Positions 54,004 through 63,861 of a stretch of 64,000 nucleotides of DNA are shown here, piece by piece. Position 1 is the stretch's first letter. Each line of letters opens with the position of its first letter. Below the pieces are notes generated by a model that saw nothing but the letters and a program-made list of their open reading frames with translations, did not search any database and had not been told where the DNA came from. Source of the stretch: an uncultured Treponema sp. GTDB taxonomy: Bacteria > Spirochaetota > Spirochaetia > Treponematales > Treponemataceae. The stretch is taken from contig ONHK01000004.1 in the NCBI GenBank assembly GCA_900317625.1, positions 1 through 64,000 of the forward strand, in the 5' to 3' direction. The position numbers and the translations under genes are program-made.

Positions 54004-56361
54004 ATGATCCAGAAAGAAGAATGGAATGGTTTTGCAGGTCGTTTGTGGAAAGAAGAAGTAAACGTTCGTGACTTCATTCAGAACAACTACACACCTTATG
54101 ATGGAGACAACAAATTTCTTGCAGGTCCTACATCAGCAACAAAAAAATTGTTTGATGAGCTTCAGAGACTTCAGAAAGAAGAACACAACAAAAAGTCTAT
54201 CGGTTTGGATGGAAAAGAAAGAACTGGTGTTCTTGATATGGATACTGACATTGTTACAGGTCTTACATCACATAAACCTGGATATATCTGCCCTGAAGGA
54301 AAAGAACTTGAACAGGTTGTAGGTCTTCAGACTGACAAACCTTTGAAAAGAGCTTTCATGCCTTATGGTGGAATTAAAATGGCTGAACAGTCTTGCGAAA
54401 TGTATGGATACAAAGTAAATCCAGAACTTCACAAGATTTTTACTGAATATCATAAAACTCACAATCAGGGTGTATTTGATGTTTACACACCAGAGCACAG
54501 AGCAGTTCGTTCTGCACATATCTTGACTGGTTTGCCTGATACTTATGGCCGTGGCCGTATCGTTGGTGATTACCGCCGTGTAGCTCTTTATGGTATTGAC
54601 TATCTTATCCAGGAAAAACAGAACGACTTTGCAAATATCGGTGACGGAACAATGACAGAAGAAGTTGTTCGTCTCCGCGAGGAAGTTTCTGATCAGATTA
54701 AAGCTTTGAAAGGCTTGAAAGAAATGGCTGCAAGCTATGGTTTCGATATTTCTAAACCTGCAAAGACAGCTAAAGAAGCATTCCAGTGGCTTTATTTTGG
54801 TTATCTTGGAGCAGTAAAAACACAGAACGGTGCAGCTATGTCTGTAGGTCGTGTTTCTACATTCCTTGACATTTATATTGAACGTGATATTAAGAACGGA
54901 ACTCTTACAGAAGAGCAGGCACAGGAACTTGTTGACCACATGGTTATGAAGTTCCGCATGGTTCGTTTCGCACGTATCGAATCATACAACCAGCTTTTCT
55001 CTGGCGATCCAATCTGGGCTACACTTGAAGTTGGTGGACTTGGCCAGGATGGACGTTCAATGGTTACAAAGAACGATTTCCGCTTCCTTCATACATTGGA
55101 AAATATGGGACCTTCTCCAGAGCCAAACATGACTGTTTTGTACTCAAAGAGACTTCCTGAAAACTTCCGCAAATATGCTGCAAAGATTTCTATTGATACA
55201 TCTTCTATCCAGTATGAAAATGATGATGTTATGCGTCCGGTTTGGGGCGATGACTATTCAATCTGCTGTTGTGTTTCTGCAACTCAGACTGGTAAGGAAA
55301 TGCAGTTCTTTGGTGCACGCGCTAACCTTGCAAAAGCTTTGCTTTACGCATTCAACGGTGGTATTGATGAAGGCTTGAAGAAGGGAATGCAGGTTGGTCC
55401 GGAATATGCTCCAATCACAGCTGATGTAATCGATGCTTCTAACTATGATGAAGTTCTTCGCAAATACAAGGCGATGCTTGAATGGCTTGCAGATGTTTAC
55501 GTAAATGTTTTGAATGCAATTCACTATATGCACGATAAATATTACTACGAAGCAGAAGAGCTTGCCCTTGAAGATACAGACATCAAGAGAACTTTCGCAA
55601 CTGGTATTGCTGGATTCTCTCATGTTGTAGATTCACTTTCTGCAATGAAATATGCAAAAGTTCATGTAAACCGCGAGAAGGTTGACGTAAAAGACAAGGC
55701 TGGAAATGTAATCAAAACTGTAACTTTGGTAAAAGACTTTACAGTTGAAGGAGACTTCCCACGCTATGGTCAGGATGATGACCGCGCAGATGACATTGCA
55801 GTAGATCTTTTGAAGTCATTTATGGCTATGATTAAAAAGCATCCAACATACCGCAATGCTGAACCTACAACTTCTATCCTTACAATTACTTCAAACGTTG
55901 TATACGGAAAGGCTACAGGTGCTCTTCCTAACGGACGCCCGGCTGGAGCTCCATTCTCACCAGGTGCTAACCCATCTTACGGTGCAGAAACAAAAGGTCT
56001 TATCAAGTCTTTGAACTCTGTTGCTAAGCTTCCTTATGAATACGCTTTGGACGGTATTTCTAATACACAGACAATCAACCCAAGCGCACTTGGTCACAAC
56101 GAGGATGAAAGAATTGAAAACCTTGTAAACGTTCTTGACGGATACTTTGATGTTGGTCCGGAATCTGGTCATGCAGGAGCTCACCACTTGAACGTAAATG
56201 TATTTGGCGTTGAAAAATTGAAGGATTGTCAGGCTCATCCAGAAAAACCTGAATATGCTAACTTTACAGTTCGTGTTTCTGGTTATGCTGTACGCTTTAT
56301 CAACCTTACAAAGGAACAGCAGGACGATGTTATTGCTCGTACTTGCCACGCTAGCCTTTAA
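54004..56361 (+). CDS. pflB: Formate C-acetyltransferase (pyruvate formate-lyase)
   Basis: Glycyl-radical enzyme splitting pyruvate with CoA into acetyl-CoA and formate, a central step of mixed-acid fermentation. 785 residues. The active-site cysteines lie in [25 protein letters not shown] near residue 418, with one extra Cys next to the usual pair. The radical glycine lies in RVSGYAVRF near the C-terminus. Codon usage is visibly more restricted than in the neighbours, which fits high expression. The activase gene pflA lies 1.4 kb downstream, after two envelope genes. Confidence 0.97.
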   Translation: MIQKEEWNGFAGRLWKEEVNVRDFIQNNYTPYDGDNKFLAGPTSATKKLFDELQRLQKEEHNKKSIGLDGKERTGVLDMDTDIVTGLTSHKPGYICPEGKELEQVVGLQTDKPLKRAFMPYGGIKMAEQSCEMYGYKVNPELHKIFTEYHKTHNQGVFDVYTPEHRAVRSAHILTGLPDTYGRGRIVGDYRRVALYGIDYLIQEKQNDFANIGDGTMTEEVVRLREEVSDQIKALKGLKEMAASYGFDISKPAKTAKEAFQWLYFGYLGAVKTQNGAAMSVGRVSTFLDIYIERDIKNGTLTEEQAQELVDHMVMKFRMVRFARIESYNQLFSGDPIWATLEVGGLGQDGRSMVTKNDFRFLHTLENMGPSPEPNMTVLYSKRLPENFRKYAAKISIDTSSIQYENDDVMRPVWGDDYSICCCVSATQTGKEMQFFGARANLAKALLYAFNGGIDEGLKKGMQVGPEYAPITADVIDASNYDEVLRKYKAMLEWLADVYVNVLNAIHYMHDKYYYEAEELALEDTDIKRTFATGIAGFSHVVDSLSAMKYAKVHVNREKVDVKDKAGNVIKTVTLVKDFTVEGDFPRYGQDDDRADDIAVDLLKSFMAMIKKHPTYRNAEPTTSILTITSNVVYGKATGALPNGRPAGAPFSPGANPSYGAETKGLIKSLNSVAKLPYEYALDGISNTQTINPSALGHNEDERIENLVNVLDGYFDVGPESGHAGAHHLNVNVFGVEKLKDCQAHPEKPEYANFTVRVSGYAVRFINLTKEQQDDVIARTCHASL

Positions 56362-56401
56362 TTTTAGGTTGAAGACTTTTTAATCTTTTTATAAAAGTTC
56401 A

Positions 56402-56438
56402 GGCGCCCCTTGTTTTGTGCAGGGGGCGTTCTGTTTTT
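56402..56438 (+). terminator. pflB terminator
   Basis: CGCCCC (56404-56409)/GGGGCG (56423-56428) stem followed by TTCTGTTTTT. Confidence 0.75.
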
Positions 56439-56441
56439 AAA

Positions 56442-56469
56442 TTGTATTATTCTTTTTTTTGTGTATAAT
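56442..56469 (+). promoter_or_regulatory. Promoter of the outer-membrane protein gene
   Basis: TTGTAT (56442-56447), 16 bp, TATAAT (56464-56469), then AAGGAG and ATG 56506. Confidence 0.65.
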
Positions 56470-56505
56470 TATAAAAAACGATTTTATATCGAAAGGAGTT
56501 TTTCT

Positions 56506-57132
56506 ATGAGAAAGTTTTTAATATTGGCTTGTATTGCAATGTTTTTCTCGGTGGGGGCATTTGCAAAAGAAACGGCTCAGAATCTTGATTTCAGTATTCC
56601 GGTTGATACTAGGGAACTGGATTTCAGCAGCGATGATTTCCCTAAGGATTTGAATGAAAAATCGACATCTTTTGATTTTGATTATTCTATGATGACAATA
56701 AATGAGAGCGGTTTTTCCTTTATTTTTGGCGCGAATGTCGGTTATACTTCCACAAAACTTGATGGTTTTGATGATCTTACAGGACTTGATCTTGGCATAA
56801 AACTTGGATGGGGCGGACTTCCGGTAAACACAAATAATTTTCTTCTTGGTTTTCATGGTTTCTTTGGATTTGGTTTTAGAAGTCTAAAGTTGAACGAATC
56901 TTCTGTTGATTATAAATTTTCTTTGTTCAATATAAAACTTGGTGCAGATGTAGTTGCAATTTATCGCTTTAGTGACAATGTCGGAATAAATGCTGGAGTG
57001 GATTTGTTCACGAATCTCCCGGCAGTTGGAACGCTTTATGCTGATACATCTTCGGACGATCATGGCTATGGATTTTCTTGCATGGGCGGAATTGGCGTTG
57101 TTCCAAAAGTTGGTGTAACCCTTTTCTTCTAG
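56506..57132 (+). CDS. Exported beta-barrel-like protein
   Basis: A 208-residue protein with a signal peptide (KFLILACIAMFFSVGAFA, cut before KET). The mature part shows amphipathic strands with many Gly and aromatic residues (FSFIFGANVGYTS, GLDLGIKLGWGG, LLGFHGFFGFGFRS, INAGVDLFTNL) and ends VTLFF, as expected of an outer-membrane barrel. Function unknown. AAGGAG at 56493-56498 fixes the start. It has its own promoter after the pflB terminator. Confidence 0.78.
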   Translation: MRKFLILACIAMFFSVGAFAKETAQNLDFSIPVDTRELDFSSDDFPKDLNEKSTSFDFDYSMMTINESGFSFIFGANVGYTSTKLDGFDDLTGLDLGIKLGWGGLPVNTNNFLLGFHGFFGFGFRSLKLNESSVDYKFSLFNIKLGADVVAIYRFSDNVGINAGVDLFTNLPAVGTLYADTSSDDHGYGFSCMGGIGVVPKVGVTLFF

Positions 57133-57158
57133 TTTTTTGATGTGGAGATTTAAAAAAG

Positions 57159-57692
57159 ATGAGAAAAAATGTATTTTTTGTAACTTTTCTTATGGTTTGC
57201 GGATTTTTGTGCGCGGAATCAGGACAGATTTTAAATGATGGAAGCGTTTATGTAATCCGGGAAAAAGGTGATTTTGAAGATAATATAAAAATTTCTAATA
57301 AAACCGATAGAACATTGACTGTCAGTGTAAAAGGAATCCGAAAGCGCAGCGGAAAAGAGGAATTTCTTGGAAATCAAAAGATAGATGTTGGAAAAACTGA
57401 ACGCTTGCACACGAATTTTAGCGGAAGGATGGATTTATTCTCTGATTTTACTTTTCGTTTTTCGGAAGGGGCTGTTACTGGCTTTGAAACTTCGCTTGAA
57501 AAAAATGATTTGTATCTTTATATAAATGGAATTGAGGAAAAATCTGAGCAAAAAGCGGAAGTCGATTCTGTCTCGGCCGGTTCTGTTGAGGATGCCGCTG
57601 ATAAAATCCTAAAATATAAGAAACTTTTGGATATGGGCGCAATCACTCAGCAGGAATTTGATTTGCTTAAAAAACAGATTCTTGGATTTTGA
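57159..57692 (+). CDS. Exported protein with C-terminal SHOCT motif
   Basis: A 177-residue protein with a signal peptide (NVFFVTFLMVCGFLCA). The middle is a beta-rich domain (residues 25-120) of no recognised family. The last 35 residues (DKILKYKKLLDMGAITQQEFDLLKKQIL) are a SHOCT short C-terminal domain, a helical module usually involved in oligomerisation. It starts 26 bp after the barrel gene and is probably co-transcribed. Confidence 0.78.
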   Translation: MRKNVFFVTFLMVCGFLCAESGQILNDGSVYVIREKGDFEDNIKISNKTDRTLTVSVKGIRKRSGKEEFLGNQKIDVGKTERLHTNFSGRMDLFSDFTFRFSEGAVTGFETSLEKNDLYLYINGIEEKSEQKAEVDSVSAGSVEDAADKILKYKKLLDMGAITQQEFDLLKKQILGF

Positions 57693-57721
57693 TAAAATAA
57701 TTTTGTTGAATTCTGCTTTTT

Positions 57722-57750
57722 TTGTTTGTATTTTTTAGTATCATCATATT
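57722..57750 (+). promoter_or_regulatory. pflA promoter
   Basis: TTGTTT (57722-57727), 17 bp, CATATT (57745-57750), followed by TTGGAG and ATG 57778. Confidence 0.5.
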
Positions 57751-57777
57751 GTCTTATTGAAATTTTTTGGAGTTTTT

Positions 57778-58527
57778 ATGCAAGGTTATGTTCATCAGTT
57801 GGAAAGTTTTGGTTGTGCGGACGGTCCTGGCTCAAGGTTTATTATATTTTTCAGCGGATGTCCTATGCGTTGTAAATTCTGCCATAATCCTGATACCTGG
57901 GATATGAAAAAAGGTGGAACTTTATGGTCGGCAGAGGATTTGCTGAAAGAAGCCCTTTCGTGCCGTGCGTATTGGGGCAAAAAAGGCGGAATAACTGTGA
58001 GCGGCGGGGAGCCTCTTGCCCAAATCGATTTTTTGCTTGAACTTTTTACTCTTGCAAAAGAAAAAAATGTTAATACTTGCATTGATACTTCTGGTGCGCC
58101 GTTTACGCGTGAAGGTAAGTGGTTTGAAACTTTCAAGAAGTTGATGGATGTTACAGACCTTCTTTTGATGGATATAAAGCATATAAACGAAGATGAGCAC
58201 GTGAAACTTACAGGTCATACTGGCAAAAACATAAAAGATATGTTCTATTATCTTGATGAAATTAAAAAGCCGATTTGGATTCGTCATGTTTTGACGCCTG
58301 GAATTACAGACAACGATGAATATTTAACAGAAACCCGTGATTTTATACGCACTTTGCATAATGTTCAGCGTGTGGAAATTTTGCCTTATCATGGTCTGGG
58401 CGCAATAAAATATAAAGATTTGGGAATTGATTACGTTTTAAAAGATACTCAAAGTCCTTCAGAGGAAAGAGTTAAAAATGCGCAAAAAATTCTTGAATGT
58501 GATAAATACGACGGCTGGAAAAAATAA
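57778..58527 (+). CDS. pflA: Pyruvate formate-lyase activating enzyme
   Basis: Radical SAM enzyme that installs the glycyl radical on PflB. 249 residues, with the cluster-binding CPMRCKFCHNPDTW at residues ~30-43, SAM-contacting SGGEPLAQ, and LLMDIKHINEDEH and HVLTPGITD typical of PflA. The start at 57778 is chosen because GGAG precedes it and family members begin MQGYVHQLESFG. It has its own likely promoter rather than depending on pflB. Confidence 0.96.
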   Translation: MQGYVHQLESFGCADGPGSRFIIFFSGCPMRCKFCHNPDTWDMKKGGTLWSAEDLLKEALSCRAYWGKKGGITVSGGEPLAQIDFLLELFTLAKEKNVNTCIDTSGAPFTREGKWFETFKKLMDVTDLLLMDIKHINEDEHVKLTGHTGKNIKDMFYYLDEIKKPIWIRHVLTPGITDNDEYLTETRDFIRTLHNVQRVEILPYHGLGAIKYKDLGIDYVLKDTQSPSEERVKNAQKILECDKYDGWKK

Positions 58528-58554
58528 TTTTTTCAGTTTTTATGCCGCGGAAAA

Positions 58555-59361
58555 TTAAAGTTTGTAGAAATTTTCTGCGTTTTTCCACATTATATTCTCA
58601 AAAGAGGAAGCTGGAATTCTTTTTGAAAGCTCATGGAAATAATCCTGATACATTGAGCGTTGTCCAGATTTATTTTTTGAGTAAGTATCAATACCGTCAA
58701 TTGGCATATCTGAACCGAACATAAGTTTTTCGCTTCCGGCTCTTTTTACAAATTTTATTGCTTTTTCAAATGGAACCCAGGCTGTGTCGCCGTAAAGATT
58801 CGGGAGTTTTGTGCATAAGTCAATTGCCTCATCATTGTTTGTTCCAAGTTCAAGATGCGCCATTACAAATTTTGTGTACGGATATTTTTTTGCCATGTTG
58901 TAGACTTTTTTACATTCAGAAAATCCATCATTTGCGGTATGGACAATTACCGGAAGCTCCAGAAGTTCCGCCAGTTCAATATAAGGTTCGACCTTTGGAC
59001 TATCAAAAGGTAATGCTGAATAAAAAGGATGAATTTTTATGGCTTTCACAAACTGCGGATGGATTTTCAAAAGGTATTCAAGTTCTGCGGAAGGCTGTTC
59101 AAGGCGCGGTTTTACCCAAATTGCCGCAAATATTGTTTCTGGATTTGCTTTTGCAAAATCAATTGTATCTTTTGCAGCCTCAAGCATTGGAATTTGCTCT
59201 TTTTCTGGCAGAATTTTGTGCTCTGTGTCAACTTCAACGGCAGAAACATTTGAAACGATTGCCTTGCTGATGTTGTATTTTTCCATTGCGGTAAGAACAT
59301 CTTTCTGAGGCATAGAAAAACCAAGGCTGTTGCCAAAATGAACGTGCGAATCAATAATCAT
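58555..59361 (-). CDS. Amidohydrolase-related TIM-barrel hydrolase (Amidohydro_2 type)
   Basis: A 268-residue metal-dependent hydrolase of the amidohydrolase-2 group. The N-terminal metal site is DSHVHFG. KAIKIHPFYSALPFDSP and VIVHTANDGFS carry further strand-end histidines, and LMFGSDMPIDG supplies the final Asp. Substrate unknown. The start at 59361 has GGACATAAAA upstream; the in-frame ATG at 59406 would add 15 non-conserved residues. Divergent from cimA. Confidence 0.85.
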   Translation of the reverse strand: MIIDSHVHFGNSLGFSMPQKDVLTAMEKYNISKAIVSNVSAVEVDTEHKILPEKEQIPMLEAAKDTIDFAKANPETIFAAIWVKPRLEQPSAELEYLLKIHPQFVKAIKIHPFYSALPFDSPKVEPYIELAELLELPVIVHTANDGFSECKKVYNMAKKYPYTKFVMAHLELGTNNDEAIDLCTKLPNLYGDTAWVPFEKAIKFVKRAGSEKLMFGSDMPIDGIDTYSKNKSGQRSMYQDYFHELSKRIPASSFENIMWKNAENFYKL

Positions 59362-59379
59362 TTTTATGTCCTTTCGTTT

Positions 59380-59385
59380 ATTATA
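59380..59385 (-). promoter_or_regulatory. -10 box of the amidohydrolase gene
   Basis: Minus-strand TATAAT, 18 bp before the start codon. A TTGAAA lies 15 bp upstream of it, shorter than the usual spacing. Confidence 0.4.
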
Positions 59386-59454
59386 GCATTGTTTTTGCGT
59401 TTTCAATATAATAAATAATAATTTTGTGGTAAATCTTTTCTAAGGAGTCTTTTT

Positions 59455-61050
59455 ATGGCAGATATGAAAGTTGAAATTCTGGACAGCACTTTGCGTGATG
59501 GAGCTCAAGGTGAAGGCATTAGTTTTTCGGTTCAGGATAAAATTCACATTTGTCAGGCTTTGGATGAGCTTGGGATTGCCTTGATTGAAGCTGGAAATCC
59601 TGGTTCAAATCCAAAAGATATGGAATTCTTCCAGGAAATGAAGAAAATTCAGCTTAAAACTTCAAAACTGGCCGCATTTGGTTCAACGCGTCGAAAAGAT
59701 ATAAAATGTGCGGAAGATGTTAATCTTCAAAGTTTGCTTGCGGCTGGAACTGAATGGGTTGTGATTTTTGGAAAAAGCTGGACTTTTCAGGTTACGGATA
59801 TTATAAAAACTACGCTTGAAGAAAATCTTGCAATGATTCGCGACACTTGCGCTTTTTTAAAGGAACAAGGAAAGCACGTTGTTTATGATGCGGAACATTT
59901 TTTTACAGGTTTTCAGGATGATCCGGAATATGCGTTGAAATCTCTGGAAGCTGCTGTTGAAGGCGGTGCAGAAACTTTGGCCTTATGTGAAACTAAGGGC
60001 GGCTGCATGTTAAAAGACTGTGAAAAAGCCGTAAAAGCCGCTGTTGAAAGAATTGGAAATCGTGCAGTAATCGGGATTCATACGCACAATGACTGTGGAC
60101 TTGCGGTTGCAAACAGTTTGATTGCGGTGGAATCAGGCGCGCGTCATGTTCAGGGAACTTTCCTTGGATTTGGAGAGCGCACTGGTAACGCAAATCTTAG
60201 CTGTATTATTCCAGATTTACAGTTAAAACTAGGCTATAAGTGCATTGAAGATGAAAAAATGAAGAATCTTACTTCAATTGCAAAACGTGTTGCTGAAATT
60301 ACAAATATTGCGCTGAATCCTCAGCTTCCTTTTGTTGGTGGCGCGGCATTTAGCCATAAAGCGGGAATGCACATTGACGCAGTTCTGAAAAATCCTGAGG
60401 CATACGAGCATATTTCTCCAGAATCTGTTGGAAACGAGCGCGTTTTCTTGATGAGCGAGGTTGCAGGCCGTTCAACAATCATTGAAAAAATCCAAAAAAT
60501 CGATCCTACAATCACAAAATCTTCACCGCAGGTTGCTGAACTTGTTGCAAAAATGAAGGAACTTGAATTTGAAGGATACCAGTTTGAGGGCGCTGATGGT
60601 TCATTTGAGCTTCTTGCCAGAAAAGTTATTGGCCGCTACAAGCCGTTTTTTACGCTTCATTATTACCAGACAAACGGCGTAAATCCTCGTCCGGAAGAAG
60701 GTGTTTGCGCTTGCGCTCAGATTAAAGTTGAAGTTGAAGGACAGATTGAAGTTACAGCGGGAGAAGGCGATGGTCCTGTAAATGCACTGGATATTGCCTT
60801 GCGAAAAGCGTTGAGTCGGTTCTATCCTGCGGTAAACCAGATTCGTCTTACTGATTATAAAGTTCGCGTTCTGGATGGAAAAAGTGCTACAGCATCAAAA
60901 GTTCGTGTTTTGATTGAATCAAGTGATGGAAAAAATACATGGACAACAGTCGGTGTAAGTTGCGACGTGATGGAAGCCAGCTGGCTTGCGCTCTGCGATT
61001 CATTTGAATACAAACTTATAAATGATATTGAGAAACATTTGGGGCGTTAG
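59455..61050 (+). CDS. cimA: Citramalate synthase
   Basis: Condenses acetyl-CoA and pyruvate to (R)-citramalate, the threonine-independent entry to isoleucine. 531 residues, the CimA length. The catalytic barrel has LDSTLRDGAQGEG, the metal-binding HTHNDCGLAVANS and the GGAAFSHKAGMH segment. The C-terminal LeuA-type regulatory domain begins near residue 400 and is the usual site of isoleucine feedback. AAGGAG precedes ATG. leuB follows after 89 bp; LeuC/LeuD are not in the window. Confidence 0.92.
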   Translation: MADMKVEILDSTLRDGAQGEGISFSVQDKIHICQALDELGIALIEAGNPGSNPKDMEFFQEMKKIQLKTSKLAAFGSTRRKDIKCAEDVNLQSLLAAGTEWVVIFGKSWTFQVTDIIKTTLEENLAMIRDTCAFLKEQGKHVVYDAEHFFTGFQDDPEYALKSLEAAVEGGAETLALCETKGGCMLKDCEKAVKAAVERIGNRAVIGIHTHNDCGLAVANSLIAVESGARHVQGTFLGFGERTGNANLSCIIPDLQLKLGYKCIEDEKMKNLTSIAKRVAEITNIALNPQLPFVGGAAFSHKAGMHIDAVLKNPEAYEHISPESVGNERVFLMSEVAGRSTIIEKIQKIDPTITKSSPQVAELVAKMKELEFEGYQFEGADGSFELLARKVIGRYKPFFTLHYYQTNGVNPRPEEGVCACAQIKVEVEGQIEVTAGEGDGPVNALDIALRKALSRFYPAVNQIRLTDYKVRVLDGKSATASKVRVLIESSDGKNTWTTVGVSCDVMEASWLALCDSFEYKLINDIEKHLGR

Positions 61051-61139
61051 AATTTTTCTGAGTTACTGATTTAATTGAAAATCATACTTCAATTCATTAA
61101 TATAAATGTGTTTGGAAAATAATTTTTAGAGGTTCATAA

Positions 61140-62234
61140 ATGGAAAAGACTATTGCTTTGATTCCTGGTGATGGAATTGGTCCTGATGTTGTGGCTGAAG
61201 CTGTAAATGTGCTTGATGCTGTTGCAAAAAAATACGGCCACAAGTGGAATTACACAAATGTTTTGGCTGGTGGTTGCGCAATTGATAAATTTGGAAAACC
61301 GCTTCCACAGGATCAGCTTGATATTTGTTTAAAGTCTGATGCAGCTTTGCTTGGTGCGGTTGGCGGTCCTAAATGGGATAATCTGCCTTCTGAAATCCGT
61401 CCGGAAAAAGCTTTGCTTGGTCTTCGTGGCGGAATGAAGGTTTTTGCAAATCTTCGTCCAGCTGTAATGTGGAAGCAGCTTAAAGACGCTTGTCCTTTAA
61501 AGGATGAGATTGTTGGCGACGGTCTTGATATTCTTATCGTTCGAGAATTGACTGGTGGTATTTATTTTGGAGAACGCGGAACTTCTGAAGATGGAAATAC
61601 TGCCTGGGATACAGAAAAATATACTCGCCCGGAAATTGAACGCATTGTCCGCATGGGATTTGAATACGCTATGAGCCGCCGCAAGAAGCTTTGTGTTGTT
61701 GACAAGGCAAATATCTTGAATTCTTCACAGTTGTGGCGCCGCGTTACAGAAGATGTTAAAAAAGATTATCCGGAAGTTGAACTTTCATATTTGTATATCG
61801 ATAACGCTTCTATGCAGCTTGTAAGAAATCCAAAACAGTTTGATGTAATTGCAACAAGCAATATGTTCGGCGATATTATGTCTGATGAAGCTAGCCAGAT
61901 TACAGGTTCAATCGGAATGTTGGCTTCTGCTTCTTTGGGTGATGGAACTGGTCCTGGATTGTATGAGCCAATTCACGGTTCTGCTCCTGATATTGCAGGA
62001 AAAGATTTGGCTAATCCGTTGGCAACAATTCTTTCAGCTGCAATGCTTTTGCGCTACAGTTTTAAACTTGAAAAAGAAGCTAAGGCTATTGAAAATGCGG
62101 TAAATGCTGTTCTTGATGATGGCTGGCGAACAGGCGACATTGCTGGTTCTCATATTGCAGAAGTAAAAGCTGCTGGAAAACTTGTTGGCACAAAGAAAAT
62201 GGGCGAACTTGTTGTTGAATATTTGAATAAATAA
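61140..62234 (+). CDS. leuB: 3-isopropylmalate dehydrogenase
   Basis: NAD-dependent oxidative decarboxylase; after citramalate synthase it would also oxidise 3-methylmalate in isoleucine synthesis. 364 residues, normal. Signature features: [14 protein letters not shown], the [17 protein letters not shown] loop, the metal-site [19 protein letters not shown] and the NAD-site [26 protein letters not shown] precedes the ATG. Confidence 0.97.
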   Translation: MEKTIALIPGDGIGPDVVAEAVNVLDAVAKKYGHKWNYTNVLAGGCAIDKFGKPLPQDQLDICLKSDAALLGAVGGPKWDNLPSEIRPEKALLGLRGGMKVFANLRPAVMWKQLKDACPLKDEIVGDGLDILIVRELTGGIYFGERGTSEDGNTAWDTEKYTRPEIERIVRMGFEYAMSRRKKLCVVDKANILNSSQLWRRVTEDVKKDYPEVELSYLYIDNASMQLVRNPKQFDVIATSNMFGDIMSDEASQITGSIGMLASASLGDGTGPGLYEPIHGSAPDIAGKDLANPLATILSAAMLLRYSFKLEKEAKAIENAVNAVLDDGWRTGDIAGSHIAEVKAAGKLVGTKKMGELVVEYLNK

Positions 62235-62240
62235 TTTATA

Positions 62241-62321
62241 AAAAGAAAACACAAAGTGACAGAAGTTACGTTGTGTTTTCTTTTGTAGAACTGCCGGCAA
62301 CAATATTGCCGGCTTTTTTTT
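62241..62321 (+). terminator. Tandem terminators after leuB
   Basis: GAAAACACAA (62245-62254)/TTGTGTTTTC (62271-62280) with a following TTTT, then GCCGGCAA (62293-62300)/TTGCCGGC (62306-62313) with TTTTTTTT. Confidence 0.85.
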
Positions 62322-63861
62322 ATTTTTGTGGCAAAGTTTTTTGTAATTTTTTTACAACAAGCAAGAATCCGATTGTTAAAACAAGACCGAATACAAATGA
62401 CAACGGTGCATTTTTTACAAATCCTGCAAAAATATATGTTATAAATGATATTCCTGCACATGAAAGTGCATACGGAAGCTGAGAAGAAACATGTTTTACG
62501 TGGTTGCACTGCGCTCCTGCGCTTGCCATGATTGTTGTGTCTGAAATTGGAGAAATATGGTCACCGCATACAGCTCCTGCCATACATGCAGAAATTGAGA
62601 TGATTCTTAACGGATTTGATGCTTCAGGGAATACAGCGATGCAGATTGGAATTAAAATACCGAATGTTCCCCATGAAGTTCCTGTCGCAAATGCAAGGAA
62701 TGAAGCGATTACAAAAATTATTGCAGGTAAAAAGTTCATTAATGATGATGCGCTTCCGCTTACAACGCTTGCAACAAAATCTTTTGCGCCAAGAGAATCT
62801 GTCATGGATTTTAATGTCCAGGCAAGGCAAAGAATCAGGATTGCAGGAACCATAGCCTTAAATCCGTCTGGAATACAGCTCATGCAGTCGGTGAATTTAA
62901 GAGTTTTTCTTACTGTGTAAAGAATTACTGTAAGAATCAATGCGGCGAATGAACCTAAAACAAGACCTACTGAAGCGTCAGAATTAGCAAAAGATTCAAT
63001 AAAGTTAAGATATGTTTCATTTGCAACCATCTGACCGTCTGATTCAACAAATTTTGTGAAGAATCCACCGGAATAAATCATTCCTATTGTGCATGAAACA
63101 ATCAGCACTGCAATCGGGATGATTAAATCAAGAACTGTACCATTTCCTATGATTTTATTTTCATCATCGCTTGAATTTGAATCCAATATTTGAAATGCTT
63201 TTTCGTATTTTGCCATTGGACCGTATTCAATTTTCATTAAAACCATTGCAAACATTATGACAATAGTAAAAAGCGCGTAAAAATTAAAAGGAATCGCTTT
63301 TATGAATAGGGCAAGTCCGTTTTCACCTTCTGTTACAAATCCTGAGACAGCTGCCGCCCACGACGAAATTGGAGCGATAATGCAGACTGGAGCCGCTGTT
63401 GCATCTATAAGATAAGCCAGTTTTTCACGGGAAACATTGTGCCGGTCAGTTATTGGCCGCATTACTGAGCCAACTGTAAGGCAGTTGAAATAGTCATCAA
63501 TAAAAATCAAAATTCCTAGACAGATTGTTGCCAGCTGCGCGCCGACTTTTGTCTTTATGTGTTTTTTTGCCCATTCACCAAAAGCGTTTGAACCGCCCGC
63601 CTTGTTCATCATTGCAACCATTACGCCTAGAATTACAAGGAACACCAGAATTCCTACGTTGTATGAGTCCGATGTGGAAGAAATTAATCCGTCATTAAAA
63701 ACATGGGTTAAAAATCCGGAAAATCCAGATGCCGCATCTATTGCGTAGAAAATTCCACCAATTACAATACCGATAAAAAGTGAAGAATAAACTTCTTTTG
63801 TTATTAAAGCCAATGCAATAGCAATAATTGCAGGCAGTAAAGACCAGAATGTGCCGACCAT
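62320..63861 (-). CDS. NhaC-family Na+/H+ antiporter
   Basis: A 513-residue inner-membrane protein with about 12 membrane segments. The family features are the FIDDYFNCLTVGSVMRPITDRHNVSREKLAYLID segment near residue 120 and CGDHISPISDTTIMASAGA near residue 445. It may exchange sodium for protons or an organic acid, as some relatives do (malate/lactate). Its ATG overlaps the stop of the upstream partial gene (TAATG), so the two are co-translated. Confidence 0.9.
   Translation of the reverse strand: MVGTFWSLLPAIIAIALALITKEVYSSLFIGIVIGGIFYAIDAASGFSGFLTHVFNDGLISSTSDSYNVGILVFLVILGVMVAMMNKAGGSNAFGEWAKKHIKTKVGAQLATICLGILIFIDDYFNCLTVGSVMRPITDRHNVSREKLAYLIDATAAPVCIIAPISSWAAAVSGFVTEGENGLALFIKAIPFNFYALFTIVIMFAMVLMKIEYGPMAKYEKAFQILDSNSSDDENKIIGNGTVLDLIIPIAVLIVSCTIGMIYSGGFFTKFVESDGQMVANETYLNFIESFANSDASVGLVLGSFAALILTVILYTVRKTLKFTDCMSCIPDGFKAMVPAILILCLAWTLKSMTDSLGAKDFVASVVSGSASSLMNFLPAIIFVIASFLAFATGTSWGTFGILIPICIAVFPEASNPLRIISISACMAGAVCGDHISPISDTTIMASAGAQCNHVKHVSSQLPYALSCAGISFITYIFAGFVKNAPLSFVFGLVLTIGFLLVVKKLQKTLPQK

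Noticed and set aside
54268..54939. A 223-codon open frame on the minus strand inside pflB
   Set aside because: It lies wholly opposite a strongly supported, highly biased gene. The translation is rich in Cys, Phe and Ser, as expected of the reverse complement of coding sequence, and it has no ribosome-binding site.
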